From an uncultured Lachnospiraceae bacterium (lineage in GTDB: Bacteria > Bacillota > Clostridia > Lachnospirales > Lachnospiraceae), in the NCBI GenBank assembly GCA_949949005.1, contig CATLHM010000016.1, positions 1-64,000 on the forward strand: a stretch of DNA of 64,000 bases, written 5' to 3'. The notes beneath the pieces are model-generated. The model did no database searches and had not been told where the DNA came from. It worked only from the letters and a program-made list of their open reading frames with translations. The position numbers and the translations under genes were made by a program. Of this stretch, positions 17,213-25,753 are shown in pieces. Position 1 is the first letter of the stretch, and the number at the start of each line of letters is the position of its first letter.

Positions 17213-18382
17213 TTACGGGATCATGCCGGATTCCTTTACCGCTCTTATGGCATCGCGGATTTCTTCCACCGGCAGGGTAAGGGCAAAACGCACATAACCT
17301 CTCCCAAGTTTTCCAAAGCTGCTCCCCGGTGTACACAAAACGCCGGATTTTTCCAAAAGCTCCATGACAAAGGCCACGTCGTCCTCATACCCGTTAGGAA
17401 TTTTTCCCCAGGCAAACATGGTTCCCTCACTGTCGGGAATCTCCCAGCCGATTTCCCGAAATCCCCCGCAGAGGGCGTCCCTTCTCTCCTGATAGAGAGC
17501 GCATCTTTGCCTTACCCCCTCGTCGGAGCCTGTAAGGGCGGCCACCGCGCCGTACTGCACGGGCAAAAAGGTTCCGTAGTCGATCTGGGAGCGCAGCCTT
17601 TTAAAGCTCTGCACCACAGTTTCATTTCCCACAAGAAAGCCCACCCGGGCTCCGGTGTAATCATAGCTCTTGGAAAGGGAATAAAATTCCACACAGTTTT
17701 CCTTTGCCCCTGGGTACTGCAAAATAGATTTTCCCTTATGTCCATCGAAAATAATATCCGAGTAGGCATTGTCATGAACTATGATAATATCCCGCTCCTG
17801 TGCCCAGGGGATCAGCTCTTCATAGAAATGATCCGGCGCAATGCGGCAGATGGGGTTCAAGGGATAGGAAACCATCATAAACTTTGTTCTCTTAAGGAGA
17901 GCTTCGTCGATTTTGTGAAGATCCGGCAGGTAATCGTTTTCCGGCCGCAGCTCATAGGTGTGAACCTCTGCCATGGCAAGGGCAGGGCCTATGGAAAAGA
18001 TCGGGTAGCCCGGATCCGGCACCAGCACCACATCCCCCGGATTACAGAGAACCAGCCCGATATGGGTGATGCCCTCCTGAGAGCCGTAAACGTCCGTGAT
18101 TTCCCTCTCGTTTAAATCCACCTGATAGCGCTCCCTGAAGCGGCAAATCACCGCCTGCGTCAGCTCCGGCAGCATTTTCAGCGCATATTTATAATTGGCA
18201 GGCTCCTTTGCCGCCTCGCTCACCGCTTCTATAATATGAGGCTCCGTAGGAAAATCCGGCGTCCCCACAGAGAGATTGTAAACCTTTCTTCCGGTTTTCT
18301 CCACCGCCTCCTTCTTTTCATTTAAAAGCTGAAAGATTCCTTCCTCGTAGTCCTTCATTCTGTCCGAGATCTGTAGCTTCAT
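17213..18382 (-). CDS. Class I PLP aminotransferase (LL-diaminopimelate/aspartate aminotransferase-like)
   Basis: 389 aa fold-type I aminotransferase. LSVGTPDFP (substrate loop), PDPGYPIF, SYPLNPICRIAP, HDNAYSDI (PLP pyridine Asp and Tyr) and YSLSKSYDYTGARVGF (Schiff-base Lys and phosphate-binding Arg) are all present. Start ATG after GGGGAGAAAAGAGA. It lies downstream of a WYL regulator, separated by a run of small hairpins. The substrate cannot be settled from sequence; alanine, aspartate or LL-DAP aminotransferase are all possible. Confidence 0.85.
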   Translation of the reverse strand: MKLQISDRMKDYEEGIFQLLNEKKEAVEKTGRKVYNLSVGTPDFPTEPHIIEAVSEAAKEPANYKYALKMLPELTQAVICRFRERYQVDLNEREITDVYGSQEGITHIGLVLCNPGDVVLVPDPGYPIFSIGPALAMAEVHTYELRPENDYLPDLHKIDEALLKRTKFMMVSYPLNPICRIAPDHFYEELIPWAQERDIIIVHDNAYSDIIFDGHKGKSILQYPGAKENCVEFYSLSKSYDYTGARVGFLVGNETVVQSFKRLRSQIDYGTFLPVQYGAVAALTGSDEGVRQRCALYQERRDALCGGFREIGWEIPDSEGTMFAWGKIPNGYEDDVAFVMELLEKSGVLCTPGSSFGKLGRGYVRFALTLPVEEIRDAIRAVKESGMIP

Positions 18383-18412
18383 TCTCTTTTCTCCCCTCTG
18401 CGCGGCCCATGC

Positions 18413-18470
18413 GCCACTTCAGTGGCAATCTTCCAAGCGCTGTAGCGCTTTATGCACGGGCTCGTGCATA
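18413..18470. repeat. Three consecutive perfect palindromes
   Basis: GCCACT-tc-AGTGGC (18413-18426), AAGCGCT-gt-AGCGCTT (18435-18450) and TATGCACG-ggct-CGTGCATA (18451-18470) follow one another in the 124-base gap between the WYL regulator and the aminotransferase. A further GGGAAG...CTTCCC pair follows at 18475-18503. This resembles a compact repetitive extragenic palindromic element. Confidence 0.7.
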
Positions 18471-18506
18471 AATCAGGGAAGGTGGATTTTCTCCCTCTTC
18501 CCTTGC

Positions 18507-19496
18507 TCAATAGCTTTTTAAAATCTCCCGCAGATATGCGAGATATCCTTCCTTCACATAATCGGGGCCTAAGACCGTCACCTTGCCTCCAAGGCCGGTG
18601 ATCCAACCGTAGAGCTGCATACTGACCGTGACCCTCACCCGGACGCTGACCATGTTTTCTTCCAGCCTTCGGATGTCGATCTCCTTGCCAAAGCGATCCA
18701 AAATAACGCCGATCAAATCCTCCGGAAGCTTTAAGGTCACCACCTCGGTCTCTCCCCCAAACATGCCGAAGGTTCTGTTGGTATATTCCGCGATGTCGAT
18801 CCGCCCAAAATCCTCCCCGCCCTTTCGGCTTTCCCCGGGTATCTGCGCAATGCGGCTCATTTTATCCACTCTGAAATGCTTAATATGCTCCTGCCTGTTG
18901 TCGTAGGCTATCAGGTAATAATTCTCATCCTTCCAGGTCAGGGCCCAGGGGCTGACCTCATAGCGCTTCCCATCCCTCCTGGGTTCCAGCTCCTTCTTGA
19001 CGTTCCATTTCAGATACGTGAAAGTGATCGGCGCATTGTCCTGAATTGCCTTGTGGAGCTGGTCGATATTATAGTAAATGCTTTCATTTTCAGCCTTGAC
19101 CCTGCCCACCACATAGACCTGCCTCTGAAGGCGCTTTCCCTCATAGGGTCCTGCCAGTTTTTCGATTTTGGCAATCAGCTCCCGGGACTTTTTCTGGGTG
19201 ATAAAACGGGAGGACTGTACCGCGTCCACCAAAAGCTTAAGCTCCGGCAGCTCAAAATCCCGCTCCCCGAGGTAATATCCCCCGCCCTTTCTGGCTTTTA
19301 TGTATTCCACATCATAGCCAAAGTAGTTCAGGCATTCTATATCGTCGTAAATACTTTTGCGCTCTGCCTTCACGCCATATTCTGCCAGCTCATCAATCAG
19401 CTCCTGGGTGGAAAGACAGTGATTTTCGTCGGTTTTTTCATTTAATATTTTCAAAAGATACAAAAGCTTCAGCTTTTGGTTTGCAGTTTTCGGCAC
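18507..19496 (-). CDS. WYL-domain transcriptional regulator
   Basis: 329 aa. An N-terminal winged helix (about 5-85: LKLLYLLKILNE...LSTQELIDEL...ERKSIYDDIECL) is followed by a WYL ligand-binding domain (about 140-225, with PWALTWKDENYYLIAYD) and a C-terminal WCX-type extension. The GTG start is set by AGGAGG seven bases upstream. WYL proteins sense nucleic acids or small ligands and often control defence or DNA-damage genes; here the likely target, the downstream aminotransferase, is only positional. Confidence 0.88.
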   Translation of the reverse strand: MPKTANQKLKLLYLLKILNEKTDENHCLSTQELIDELAEYGVKAERKSIYDDIECLNYFGYDVEYIKARKGGGYYLGERDFELPELKLLVDAVQSSRFITQKKSRELIAKIEKLAGPYEGKRLQRQVYVVGRVKAENESIYYNIDQLHKAIQDNAPITFTYLKWNVKKELEPRRDGKRYEVSPWALTWKDENYYLIAYDNRQEHIKHFRVDKMSRIAQIPGESRKGGEDFGRIDIAEYTNRTFGMFGGETEVVTLKLPEDLIGVILDRFGKEIDIRRLEENMVSVRVRVTVSMQLYGWITGLGGKVTVLGPDYVKEGYLAYLREILKSY

Positions 19497-19570
19497 GCCC
19501 CATCCTCCTGGCTTTTCCCCTGGTCTCTGTCTACAGCCTGCGGCTTTTTTGTCAGGAATTACAAGAGCCT

Positions 19571-20260
19571 TTAAAGCAACTCTTTAAGTTCCCACAAGTT
19601 CCGGATCTCGTAGTCAATCCGCAGATGGCCGTTTGGGGCCTTTCCTTCCGGATTGTACCAACAGCAGCAGATCCCTGCATTGTTGCCTCCCTGAATATCG
19701 CTGGAAAGAGAGTCCCCGATGAGCAGGGCCCTTTCCTTAGAAAAACCGGGAATCTTTTGAAAACACCTTTCAAAATACAGGATGCTGGGCTTGGGAGCTC
19801 CCATTTCCTCGGAAATAAACACATCGTCCAGAATCCCATCCAGCCCTGAGAGATAAAGCTTATTTCTCTGGGTGGCGGAAACACCGTTGGTCACTGCATA
19901 CTGGCGAAATCCCTCTTGCTTTAGTTCCGTGCAGAGCTTAAAAGAATCGTCGCGGAAATAGTAGACCTCTCCCAGCGCCTTTTGGTAAAAAGCGGCGAAT
20001 TCCTCTACAGGGATATCCGTAACATTCGCCTCAGAAAAGAGGGTCTCAAACCGGCCTGTGAGAAGCTGTTCTTTGGTAACCTCCCCCAGTTCATGCCGTT
20101 TCCAGTAGGCGTCGTTGATGGAGACATAAAGAGAAAGTATCTCCTCCTTCAATGTCCTGCCATATTTTTGAAAGCTTCTGCCAAGGGCATCCTTCTGAGA
20201 TTTGCTAAAGTCCAGAAGGGTCTGATCCACATCCCATAATAATATCTCAAACTGTTTCAA
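19571..20260 (-). CDS. yjjG: YjjG-type HAD nucleotidase
   Basis: 229 aa HAD-superfamily phosphatase. Motif I is DVDQTLLDF (both Asp), motif II VTNGVS, motif III Lys in GAPKP, motif IV IGDSLSSDIQGG. YjjG removes non-canonical pyrimidine nucleoside monophosphates. TTG start with GGAGGTAATTT. It is likely the first gene upstream of the WYL regulator gene (74-base gap). Confidence 0.85.
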   Translation of the reverse strand: MKQFEILLWDVDQTLLDFSKSQKDALGRSFQKYGRTLKEEILSLYVSINDAYWKRHELGEVTKEQLLTGRFETLFSEANVTDIPVEEFAAFYQKALGEVYYFRDDSFKLCTELKQEGFRQYAVTNGVSATQRNKLYLSGLDGILDDVFISEEMGAPKPSILYFERCFQKIPGFSKERALLIGDSLSSDIQGGNNAGICCCWYNPEGKAPNGHLRIDYEIRNLWELKELL

Positions 20261-20352
20261 AAATTACCTCCGATAAAAATGAATGCATGATTTTGACAAC
20301 GCACAGCATACCGGGACAGAAGGGCCTATGCCGGAAACCAACGGCAGGCTTC

Positions 20353-20364
20353 GCCGGACATCCT
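20353..20364. repeat. Dispersed 12-base repeat
   Basis: GCCGGACATCCT occurs here and at 56-67, each time a short distance after GCCTATG. It may be the end of a small dispersed intergenic element. Confidence 0.35.
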
Positions 20365-20373
20365 CATGTTAAG

Positions 20374-20400
20374 GAAAAAGACTGGCCTATGGCCAGCCTT
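20374..20400 (-). terminator. Terminator of the salvage/MutS-like operon
   Basis: On the minus strand CTGGCC-ata-GGCCAG with an outer AAG/CTT pair, then a run of five T. Confidence 0.7.
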
Positions 20401-20427
20401 AATGCTCTTCGCTATGCGCTGCGGCAG

Positions 20428-20559
20428 TTACTCGCTTTCAAGCTGTTTGTTTTTATTTTTGCGAAGCTTAATTCCGATAAAAATAGCAACTCCTGCCAAT
20501 GCGGTAATGATCGCCGCCACTAATAAGTAAGACAAAAACGTATTTATAAATGCCACCAA
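20428..20559 (-). CDS. 43-residue single-pass membrane protein
   Basis: Starts at TTG 20559 six bases after GGAGGTG; GTG at 20556 is an alternative. The protein begins VAFINTFLSYLLVAAII and has one hydrophobic helix (about 5-31), then a basic tail (KLRKNKNK) and an acidic end, so it is predicted N-out or N-in with a cytoplasmic basic tail. It follows the MutS-like gene by 28 bases and precedes the operon terminator. Mini-proteins of this kind often modulate a membrane partner. No function is assigned. Confidence 0.65.
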   Translation of the reverse strand: MVAFINTFLSYLLVAAIITALAGVAIFIGIKLRKNKNKQLESE

Positions 20560-20587
20560 ATTATTCACCTCCGTCTTTCTAATCATA

Positions 20588-22315
20588 TCATTCTGCCAGG
20601 CTGCCGTCAAGCCTGTGCCATACGCCTGAGTCAAGAAAATCCCCCGCCAGTTTTTCCGCCTCTTTTATGATTTTCTCGTCATAACCCATGATTCCCAGAA
20701 GCTTGATGGCGTTACGGGTGCTGGCCCGTCCCTCCAGGATCCTGTAGCTGAAGGAGATATCATTTTCCTCAATGGTCTCGGAAAAATGGTAGTTGTGATA
20801 GTCCTCCTCCAAAAGATGTGTCAGCTCAATATCGTGGGTAGCGGCAAAGCACATGCAGTTATTTTGTGCCATACTTCGCAGAATCTGGGTTGACGCGGCA
20901 ATTCTCTCCACCGTATTCGTCCCCCGCAGTACCTCGTCCACAAAGCACAATACGGGAAGCGCCTCCCAGGAGCCCTCCTGCGCCGGCTCTGCGGGGGAGA
21001 GCAGATCCAGAATCCGTTTCAGGGATTTGATCTCCACCATATAGTAGCTTTCCCCACCCTGGATGTCGTCACGAAGACTCATGGAAGATACCATACGGAA
21101 CATGGCCGTCTGGTAACTCTCTGCCAACACCGTGTGGATGGTCTGGGCCAAAATGCTGTTGATGGCAACGGTTTTCAGAAAGGTGGATTTGCCCGAGGCA
21201 TTAGAGCCTGTAATCAGCACACTTTTGTCCGTATCAATGTCGTTGGTTACCGGCTGGGGCAAAAGCGGATGGTAGAGGTTCACAGCCCTCAGAGCCGTCT
21301 CCCTGTCAAACTCCGGTGTGCAGTAGATTTCCAGGGATTCCCGGTACGCCCCCACCGCTATCATGGCCTCGATTTTGCCCAGGGTGCCGATCATTTGATC
21401 TACCTCATTGATATGCCTGCGTACCTGGGAGAGCATCTGGTTGAACTTGATCAGATCCAAATGAAACCCCATCCTGAAAAAGTCAAGCAGCATATCCAAA
21501 GGATTTCCGGATCCAGACATACGCCCCTGGGACATAATAAGCACGGAACCTCTCTTGAAGCTGCCCATGGCGGCACAGCTTTTTTTGAGCTGTTCCATTT
21601 CCTTTTGGAAAATTTCCTCCTTTTGGAGCCTGATATCTCTGGCAGCGTCCAGGAGACGGAAGATATAGGCAAAGCTTACAATATAGGGATCAATCTCATT
21701 CTTTACCCGAAAGTAGGTTATATTATTGTAGATCATCACGCAGACCAGGAGTAAAAGGCCCACGGGAAGATTCGCCAGCATAATCCCGATCGCGCCAAGC
21801 AGCAAAACCAGGGCCACATAGTGGGAAAAATTGCTCCTCTCTCCCAATTGATCCAGATAATGCAAGTAATCGTAAATGGAAAATTTCCCGGTTCCTCCCA
21901 GCCTTCTGAATATACACTGGCAGGCCACCCTCTCATCGGGATGCTCTCTGAAAAAACGGATCATCTCTTCCCGATGCAAGAGCTCCTTTTCCTCTTTGCA
22001 GGGCATACGCAGAAGGGAGTAGAGGTATTCCTCTCCCGCCGCCGACCAGGTATAATTCATTCTGCAAAAGACCTGATCCATATTCAGATCATTCCAGGTG
22101 ATGTCATCAATGGAAAAGCCGTCCTGGTGGCTTAAGTAGTAATGGGAGATATTGGCAAACTGCTCCGGCTTATATTCCTTCTGGGGTAAAGCCCCATAGT
22201 CGCTGTAGAGCTTTTCAATGAATCTTTTTTCAGATTTCTGGTAATCCAGCCAGCCCTTGACCATCAGAAACAAAAGCGCCCCCGCCATTACCACTGCAAA
22301 AATCACATATTCCAT
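20588..22315 (-). CDS. Membrane-anchored MutS-like ATPase
   Basis: 575 aa. The C-terminal ~230 residues are a MutS domain V ATPase: Walker A ITGSNASGKST (K376), Walker B LCFVDEVLRGTNT with the family-typical TN, and the ATHDIELT switch. Unlike MutS it lacks the mismatch-recognition domain and has hydrophobic helices at about 2-20 and 165-200, so it should sit on the membrane with the ATPase in the cytoplasm. The lever/clamp region is short, and no Smr nuclease domain (as in MutS2) is present. It is last but one in an operon with nucleoside-salvage genes. Role unknown; mismatch repair proper is unlikely. Confidence 0.85.
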   Translation of the reverse strand: MEYVIFAVVMAGALLFLMVKGWLDYQKSEKRFIEKLYSDYGALPQKEYKPEQFANISHYYLSHQDGFSIDDITWNDLNMDQVFCRMNYTWSAAGEEYLYSLLRMPCKEEKELLHREEMIRFFREHPDERVACQCIFRRLGGTGKFSIYDYLHYLDQLGERSNFSHYVALVLLLGAIGIMLANLPVGLLLLVCVMIYNNITYFRVKNEIDPYIVSFAYIFRLLDAARDIRLQKEEIFQKEMEQLKKSCAAMGSFKRGSVLIMSQGRMSGSGNPLDMLLDFFRMGFHLDLIKFNQMLSQVRRHINEVDQMIGTLGKIEAMIAVGAYRESLEIYCTPEFDRETALRAVNLYHPLLPQPVTNDIDTDKSVLITGSNASGKSTFLKTVAINSILAQTIHTVLAESYQTAMFRMVSSMSLRDDIQGGESYYMVEIKSLKRILDLLSPAEPAQEGSWEALPVLCFVDEVLRGTNTVERIAASTQILRSMAQNNCMCFAATHDIELTHLLEEDYHNYHFSETIEENDISFSYRILEGRASTRNAIKLLGIMGYDEKIIKEAEKLAGDFLDSGVWHRLDGSLAE

Positions 22316-22390
22316 TTCAGAGACATCGCCTCCCTTCTGATCTGATAAGAGTCCCTCTATTCACGGCCAGAGGCCGCTCATAGTAACATT

Positions 22391-23692
22391 TTAACCCATA
22401 ATCTTTTTGCGGATTTGCTCCGCCTTCCCGTAGATCTCCCAAGGCTGTTCTTTGGTATTGAAATTGCCCTTCTCATAGAGAATTCTGCCGTTAATCATCG
22501 TCATGATGACGTTCTGTTTGCTTCCACTGTACACCAAATTCTTGGCGATATTGTTAAGAGGCTGCATATTGGGCTGATTTAAGTCAATCATGATGATATC
22601 CGCCGCTTTCCCCGGCGCCAGAACATCCGCGTTTTTCAATCCCATGGCATGTGCGCCGTTTACGGTGGCCATTTTCAACACTTCCATAGCGTCCACCGCA
22701 GAGGCGTCCTTCTCCCGCAGTTTGGCAAGACCGGTCACCAAAAACATTTCCCGGAACATATCCAGGGCGTTGTTGCTGGCCGGCCCATCGGTTCCGATTG
22801 CCACCCTGACCCCTTCTTTCAGGAAATCGGTAATGGGAGCGATTCCGCTGGCAAGTTTGGTATTGGAGCCGGGATTGGTTACCGCGTATAGGCCTTTATC
22901 CCTCATGATGGCGATATCCTCCCCGCTCATGTGTACGCAGTGATACCCGCCGCCCCCATAATCAAACATCCCCAGGGAATCCAAAAACGCAAGGGGCGTC
23001 ATTCCATAGCGTTCCACGCACCCTGCCACCTCCTGCTCAGTCTCCGCCAGATGGGTAAACACCGGCGCCTTATACTTGTGTGCAAGAGCCGCCATCTTCT
23101 CCAAAAGCTCCTTAGAGCAGGTATATTCCGCATGAAAACCCAGGATGTAGGACTGTAAGGGACTCTTGCCGTTCAGTTTCTGGTACATTTCCTCCACCAT
23201 GGCAGGGGACTGACTGAAATTGTTCACTGCCCCCACCTGCACACACCGCATTCCCATCTTGTCAAAGGCGTCTGCAATGGTTTCAGGCGTTAAATACATA
23301 TCGAATACCGCTGTAATTCCGCTGGTCAGATATTCCAGAACCGCCAGCTTGGACAGCTCATAAATATCCTCCCCGCTCATTTTGGCTTCCACAGGAAAGA
23401 TTTTGTGGTTGAGCCACTCGTCAAGAGGCAGATCATCCGCATAGGAGCGCAGGAGCGTCATCCCCGAGTGGGTATGGGCGTCTTTAAAACCGGGCATCAG
23501 CAGATTGCCCTCACAGTCCACCTCCCTGTCCCATTTCACAGGCCTCTCAGGAGATTTTCCCTCTCCATTCTCCTGGGGGCTTGCTTCCCCCACATACAGG
23601 ATCTGTCCATCCTGTATGTGGATTTCGCCCTGAAAAATCTCACGGCCTTCTTCCATCGTCAATATTCTGGCATGATAGAGTCGTATTTTCAT
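22391..23692 (-). CDS. Amidohydrolase, SAH/MTA deaminase type
   Basis: 433 aa TIM-barrel metalloenzyme of the ATZ/TRZ-MtaD group. Zinc ligands sit in the HTHSG motif after GFKDA, in FHAEYT, in HLAET, and Asp in GTDGPASNN. It deaminates S-adenosylhomocysteine or methylthioadenosine to inosine derivatives. It is cotranscribed after punA and cdd (15-base gap), fitting purine salvage. Substrate preference within the family is not determinable. Confidence 0.85.
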   Translation of the reverse strand: MKIRLYHARILTMEEGREIFQGEIHIQDGQILYVGEASPQENGEGKSPERPVKWDREVDCEGNLLMPGFKDAHTHSGMTLLRSYADDLPLDEWLNHKIFPVEAKMSGEDIYELSKLAVLEYLTSGITAVFDMYLTPETIADAFDKMGMRCVQVGAVNNFSQSPAMVEEMYQKLNGKSPLQSYILGFHAEYTCSKELLEKMAALAHKYKAPVFTHLAETEQEVAGCVERYGMTPLAFLDSLGMFDYGGGGYHCVHMSGEDIAIMRDKGLYAVTNPGSNTKLASGIAPITDFLKEGVRVAIGTDGPASNNALDMFREMFLVTGLAKLREKDASAVDAMEVLKMATVNGAHAMGLKNADVLAPGKAADIIMIDLNQPNMQPLNNIAKNLVYSGSKQNVIMTMINGRILYEKGNFNTKEQPWEIYGKAEQIRKKIMG

Positions 23693-23707
23693 CGTTATCC
23701 CCTTTAT

Positions 23708-24148
23708 TTATCTCAAGTTATCCGGGCCGAAGCTGTCCGGAAGCAGTTCCTCCAAACGGTAGAGCTTATAATCCTCCTCGCTTCTTGCCACGATCACCAC
23801 CATGGTCTTGGGATTGGAAAACTCCCGCATCGCCTGCCTGCAAATACCGCAGGGAAAGGAATACTGGCTGACTACTTCCCCCTTGGGGCTTCCCACGATT
23901 GCAATCGCCTTAAATCCCCGCCGCCCTTCGCTGACCGCCTTACCTATGGCCGTTCTCTCCGCGCAGATAGTGGCTGCGTAGGAAGCATTCTCGATATTGC
24001 ATCCTGTATAAATCCGCAGCTCATTAGTCAGCACCGCCGCTCCCACCATGTATCCGGAATATGGCGCGTAGGCCTTTTTTCTGGCCTCCGCAGCCCAGCG
24101 GATCAGTTCCCTTACAGGAATATCCTCCCTTATTTCCTTATCCATCAC
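23708..24148 (-). CDS. cdd: Cytidine deaminase
   Basis: 146 aa tetrameric-type cytidine deaminase. Active-site CAERTAIGKA supplies zinc Cys and catalytic Glu, and PCGICRQ supplies the other two Cys; YAPYSGYMVGAAV is the substrate loop. It converts (deoxy)cytidine to (deoxy)uridine. It lies 12 bases after punA. The start may be GTG 24148 or the adjacent ATG 24145. Confidence 0.93.
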   Translation of the reverse strand: MMDKEIREDIPVRELIRWAAEARKKAYAPYSGYMVGAAVLTNELRIYTGCNIENASYAATICAERTAIGKAVSEGRRGFKAIAIVGSPKGEVVSQYSFPCGICRQAMREFSNPKTMVVIVARSEEDYKLYRLEELLPDSFGPDNLR

Positions 24149-24160
24149 AAAATTCCTCTC

Positions 24161-24982
24161 CTAAAATGCCCCGATTGCTTCCGTCACCAGTTGCTGGAAC
24201 AAAGGCGCCGCCGCATTAGAAGCTGCCTGCACTTCCTCGTGGGTCAGCGGATTATCCGTCATACCTGCCGCCAGATTGGCCACACAGGAAATTCCACAGA
24301 TTTTCATACCCATATGGTTGGCGGCGATGGCTTCCACCACCGTACTCATTCCCACTGCATCCGCTCCCAGCAGACGAAGCATCTTGATTTCCGCGGGAGA
24401 TTCAAAGGAGGGGCCTGTGAGCTGCACATAAATCCCTTCTTTCAGGGGGATATTGCACTCCGCCGCCTTAGCGCGGATAATCTCCTGAAGCCCCGGGTCA
24501 TAAACCTTGCTCATGTCAGGGAAGCGGCATCCAAATTCCTCGATATTGGCTCCCACCAGAGGATTTGGCGCAAAGCAGGAAATATGATCCCTGATCAGCA
24601 TAAAGCTTCCTGCCGTAAAGGAGGGATTGATCCCGCCGGAGGCGTTGGTGAGAAACAAAATCTCAGCCCCCATGAGCTTCATCAGCCGCGCCGGAAGCAC
24701 CACGTCCGTAATCGGATAGCCCTCGTAATAGTGGACCCTTCCCTTCATGCACACCACCGGCACATTCTTTACATATCCGAAAATAAATTTGCCCTCGTGC
24801 CCTGGCACTGTAGATACAGGGAAATCCTGGATTTCCCCATAGCCGATTTCCCCCTTCACATCCATGCTGTCCGCATAATTTCCCAGCCCAGAACCCAAAA
24901 CCAGCGCCACTTTGGGCTGAAAGGGAATCCTGTCTTTGATACTTTCATAGCATTTAACGACCTTCTCATATACTTGATTCAT
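24161..24982 (-). CDS. punA: Purine nucleoside phosphorylase (trimeric type)
   Basis: 273 aa. It cleaves (deoxy)guanosine and inosine with phosphate. Phosphate loop VLGSGLGNYAD, GRVHYYEGY, TNASGGIN, QLTGPSFESPAE and the base-binding GMSTVVEAIAA...CVANLAAGM are diagnostic of the trimeric PNP family. First gene of the salvage operon punA-cdd-deaminase-MutS-like-mini-protein. An imperfect palindrome GTGAAC-gt-GTTTAC (25024-25037) upstream may be an operator. Confidence 0.93.
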   Translation of the reverse strand: MNQVYEKVVKCYESIKDRIPFQPKVALVLGSGLGNYADSMDVKGEIGYGEIQDFPVSTVPGHEGKFIFGYVKNVPVVCMKGRVHYYEGYPITDVVLPARLMKLMGAEILFLTNASGGINPSFTAGSFMLIRDHISCFAPNPLVGANIEEFGCRFPDMSKVYDPGLQEIIRAKAAECNIPLKEGIYVQLTGPSFESPAEIKMLRLLGADAVGMSTVVEAIAANHMGMKICGISCVANLAAGMTDNPLTHEEVQAASNAAAPLFQQLVTEAIGAF

Positions 24983-25023
24983 AATAACACCCCGATCCTT
25001 TCTTTTGTCACTGTATCAATATA

Positions 25024-25037
25024 GTGAACGTGTTTAC
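25024..25037. promoter_or_regulatory. Candidate operator upstream of punA
   Basis: GTGAAC and GTTTAC arms with a 2-base centre, 5 of 6 positions symmetric, about 40 bases before the start codon. It is of the size bound by LacI/PurR-type repressors. No regulator gene is adjacent. Confidence 0.3.
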
Positions 25038-25108
25038 TATAGTATCACAGAAAGAAGATGCCTGCAAGTGGGCTGTAAATCGGCTGTAAAGACAGCGTTT
25101 TTCTGCTT

Positions 25109-25420
25109 TTAGTCCAGATGAAATACCGGCTGTAAATCAATAGAAACCGGGCTATTGTCCGGATTGGTCTCCATGATGTCGGCCATAAAATCCCACCATT
25201 TTCGGTTAATTGCGCTGTCCGCTCCCGCGCTCCAGAGCGCCTCGTCCTCAATCTCAATATAACCAAACAGGGTCAGCGTTTCCCTGTCAAGGAAAATGGA
25301 GTAATTTTTCCCGCCATGCTCATGAATCATATCTTTCATCTCCGGCCAGAGCTGGTTATGCCTTTTTTCATATTCCATTTCCATTCCCGGATATAGCTTC
25401 ATTTTAAATCCTTTTATCAT
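25109..25420 (-). CDS. rhaM: L-rhamnose mutarotase
   Basis: 103 aa, the family length. It interconverts alpha and beta L-rhamnose. YEKRHNQLWPEM contains the catalytic His (H21), and NYSIFLD, FGYIEIED, WWDFMADIM and NPDNSPVS are the conserved blocks. It stands alone, without rhamnose isomerase, kinase or transporter in the window. Confidence 0.92.
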   Translation of the reverse strand: MIKGFKMKLYPGMEMEYEKRHNQLWPEMKDMIHEHGGKNYSIFLDRETLTLFGYIEIEDEALWSAGADSAINRKWWDFMADIMETNPDNSPVSIDLQPVFHLD

Positions 25421-25517
25421 TTTCCTGCCCTCACCTTTCTTTTTAATGTCAGATTCTTCCTTATCAGCTTATCAGAATTAGCATGGCATGGCAAGTGTTC
25501 CGGAGATATCGTGCAAT

Positions 25518-25545
25518 CGAGTAGGGAAGATTTTCCCCCTACTCG
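25518..25545. repeat. Dispersed hairpin element, copy 1
   Basis: CGAGTAGGG (25518-25526) pairs with CCCTACTCG (25537-25545) around AAGATTTTCC, followed by GC-rich inverted sequence. The same core recurs at the end of aroC (43942-43974). Confidence 0.7.
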
Positions 25546-25600
25546 CCGCGCGGGGCGCGTGTTGCCTCGGCAGCTATTTTCCTTACGCACCCCTGCGCAT

Positions 25601-25625
25601 AAAAAAAGCTGGTAGACACCAGCTT
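25601..25625 (-). terminator. Terminator of tRNA-Thr
   Basis: AAGCTGGT-GTCT-ACCAGCTT on the minus strand followed by a run of seven T, just 3' of the tRNA. Confidence 0.85.
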
Positions 25626-25631
25626 ACGACA

Positions 25632-25704
25632 AGCTACTGAGGGGACTCGAACCCCTGACCTGCTGATTACGAATCAGCTGCTCTACCAACTGAGCCACAG
25701 TAGC
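25632..25704 (-). tRNA. tRNA-Thr (anticodon CGT)
   Basis: Minus strand 73 nt: acceptor GCTACTG/CAGTAGC, D arm GGCTCAGTTGGTAGAGC, anticodon arm GCTGATTCGTAATCAGC with loop TTCGTAA (CGT reads ACG), T arm CAGGGGTTCGAGTCCCCTC, discriminator T. The 3' CCA is not encoded. It has its own promoter and terminator. Confidence 0.95.
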
Positions 25705-25714
25705 ATCGACTCTT

Positions 25715-25743
25715 ATTATAAAGGCAGTCGCCAAAATTTGCAA
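25715..25743 (-). promoter_or_regulatory. Sigma-A promoter of tRNA-Thr
   Basis: -35 TTGCAA (25738-25743) and -10 TATAAT (25715-25720, minus strand), 17-base spacer, about 10 bases before the mature tRNA 5' end. Confidence 0.7.
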
Positions 25744-25753
25744 GCAAAACTTT

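Noticed and set aside
20588-22315. Classical MutS or MutS2
   Set aside because: No mismatch-recognition domain or Smr domain and clear membrane helices; only the ATPase domain is shared.
23405-25024. A 539-codon open frame on the + strand
   Set aside because: It is antisense to three well-supported genes (SAH/MTA deaminase, cdd, punA), has no recognisable domain and no ribosome site; it is a frame shadow.
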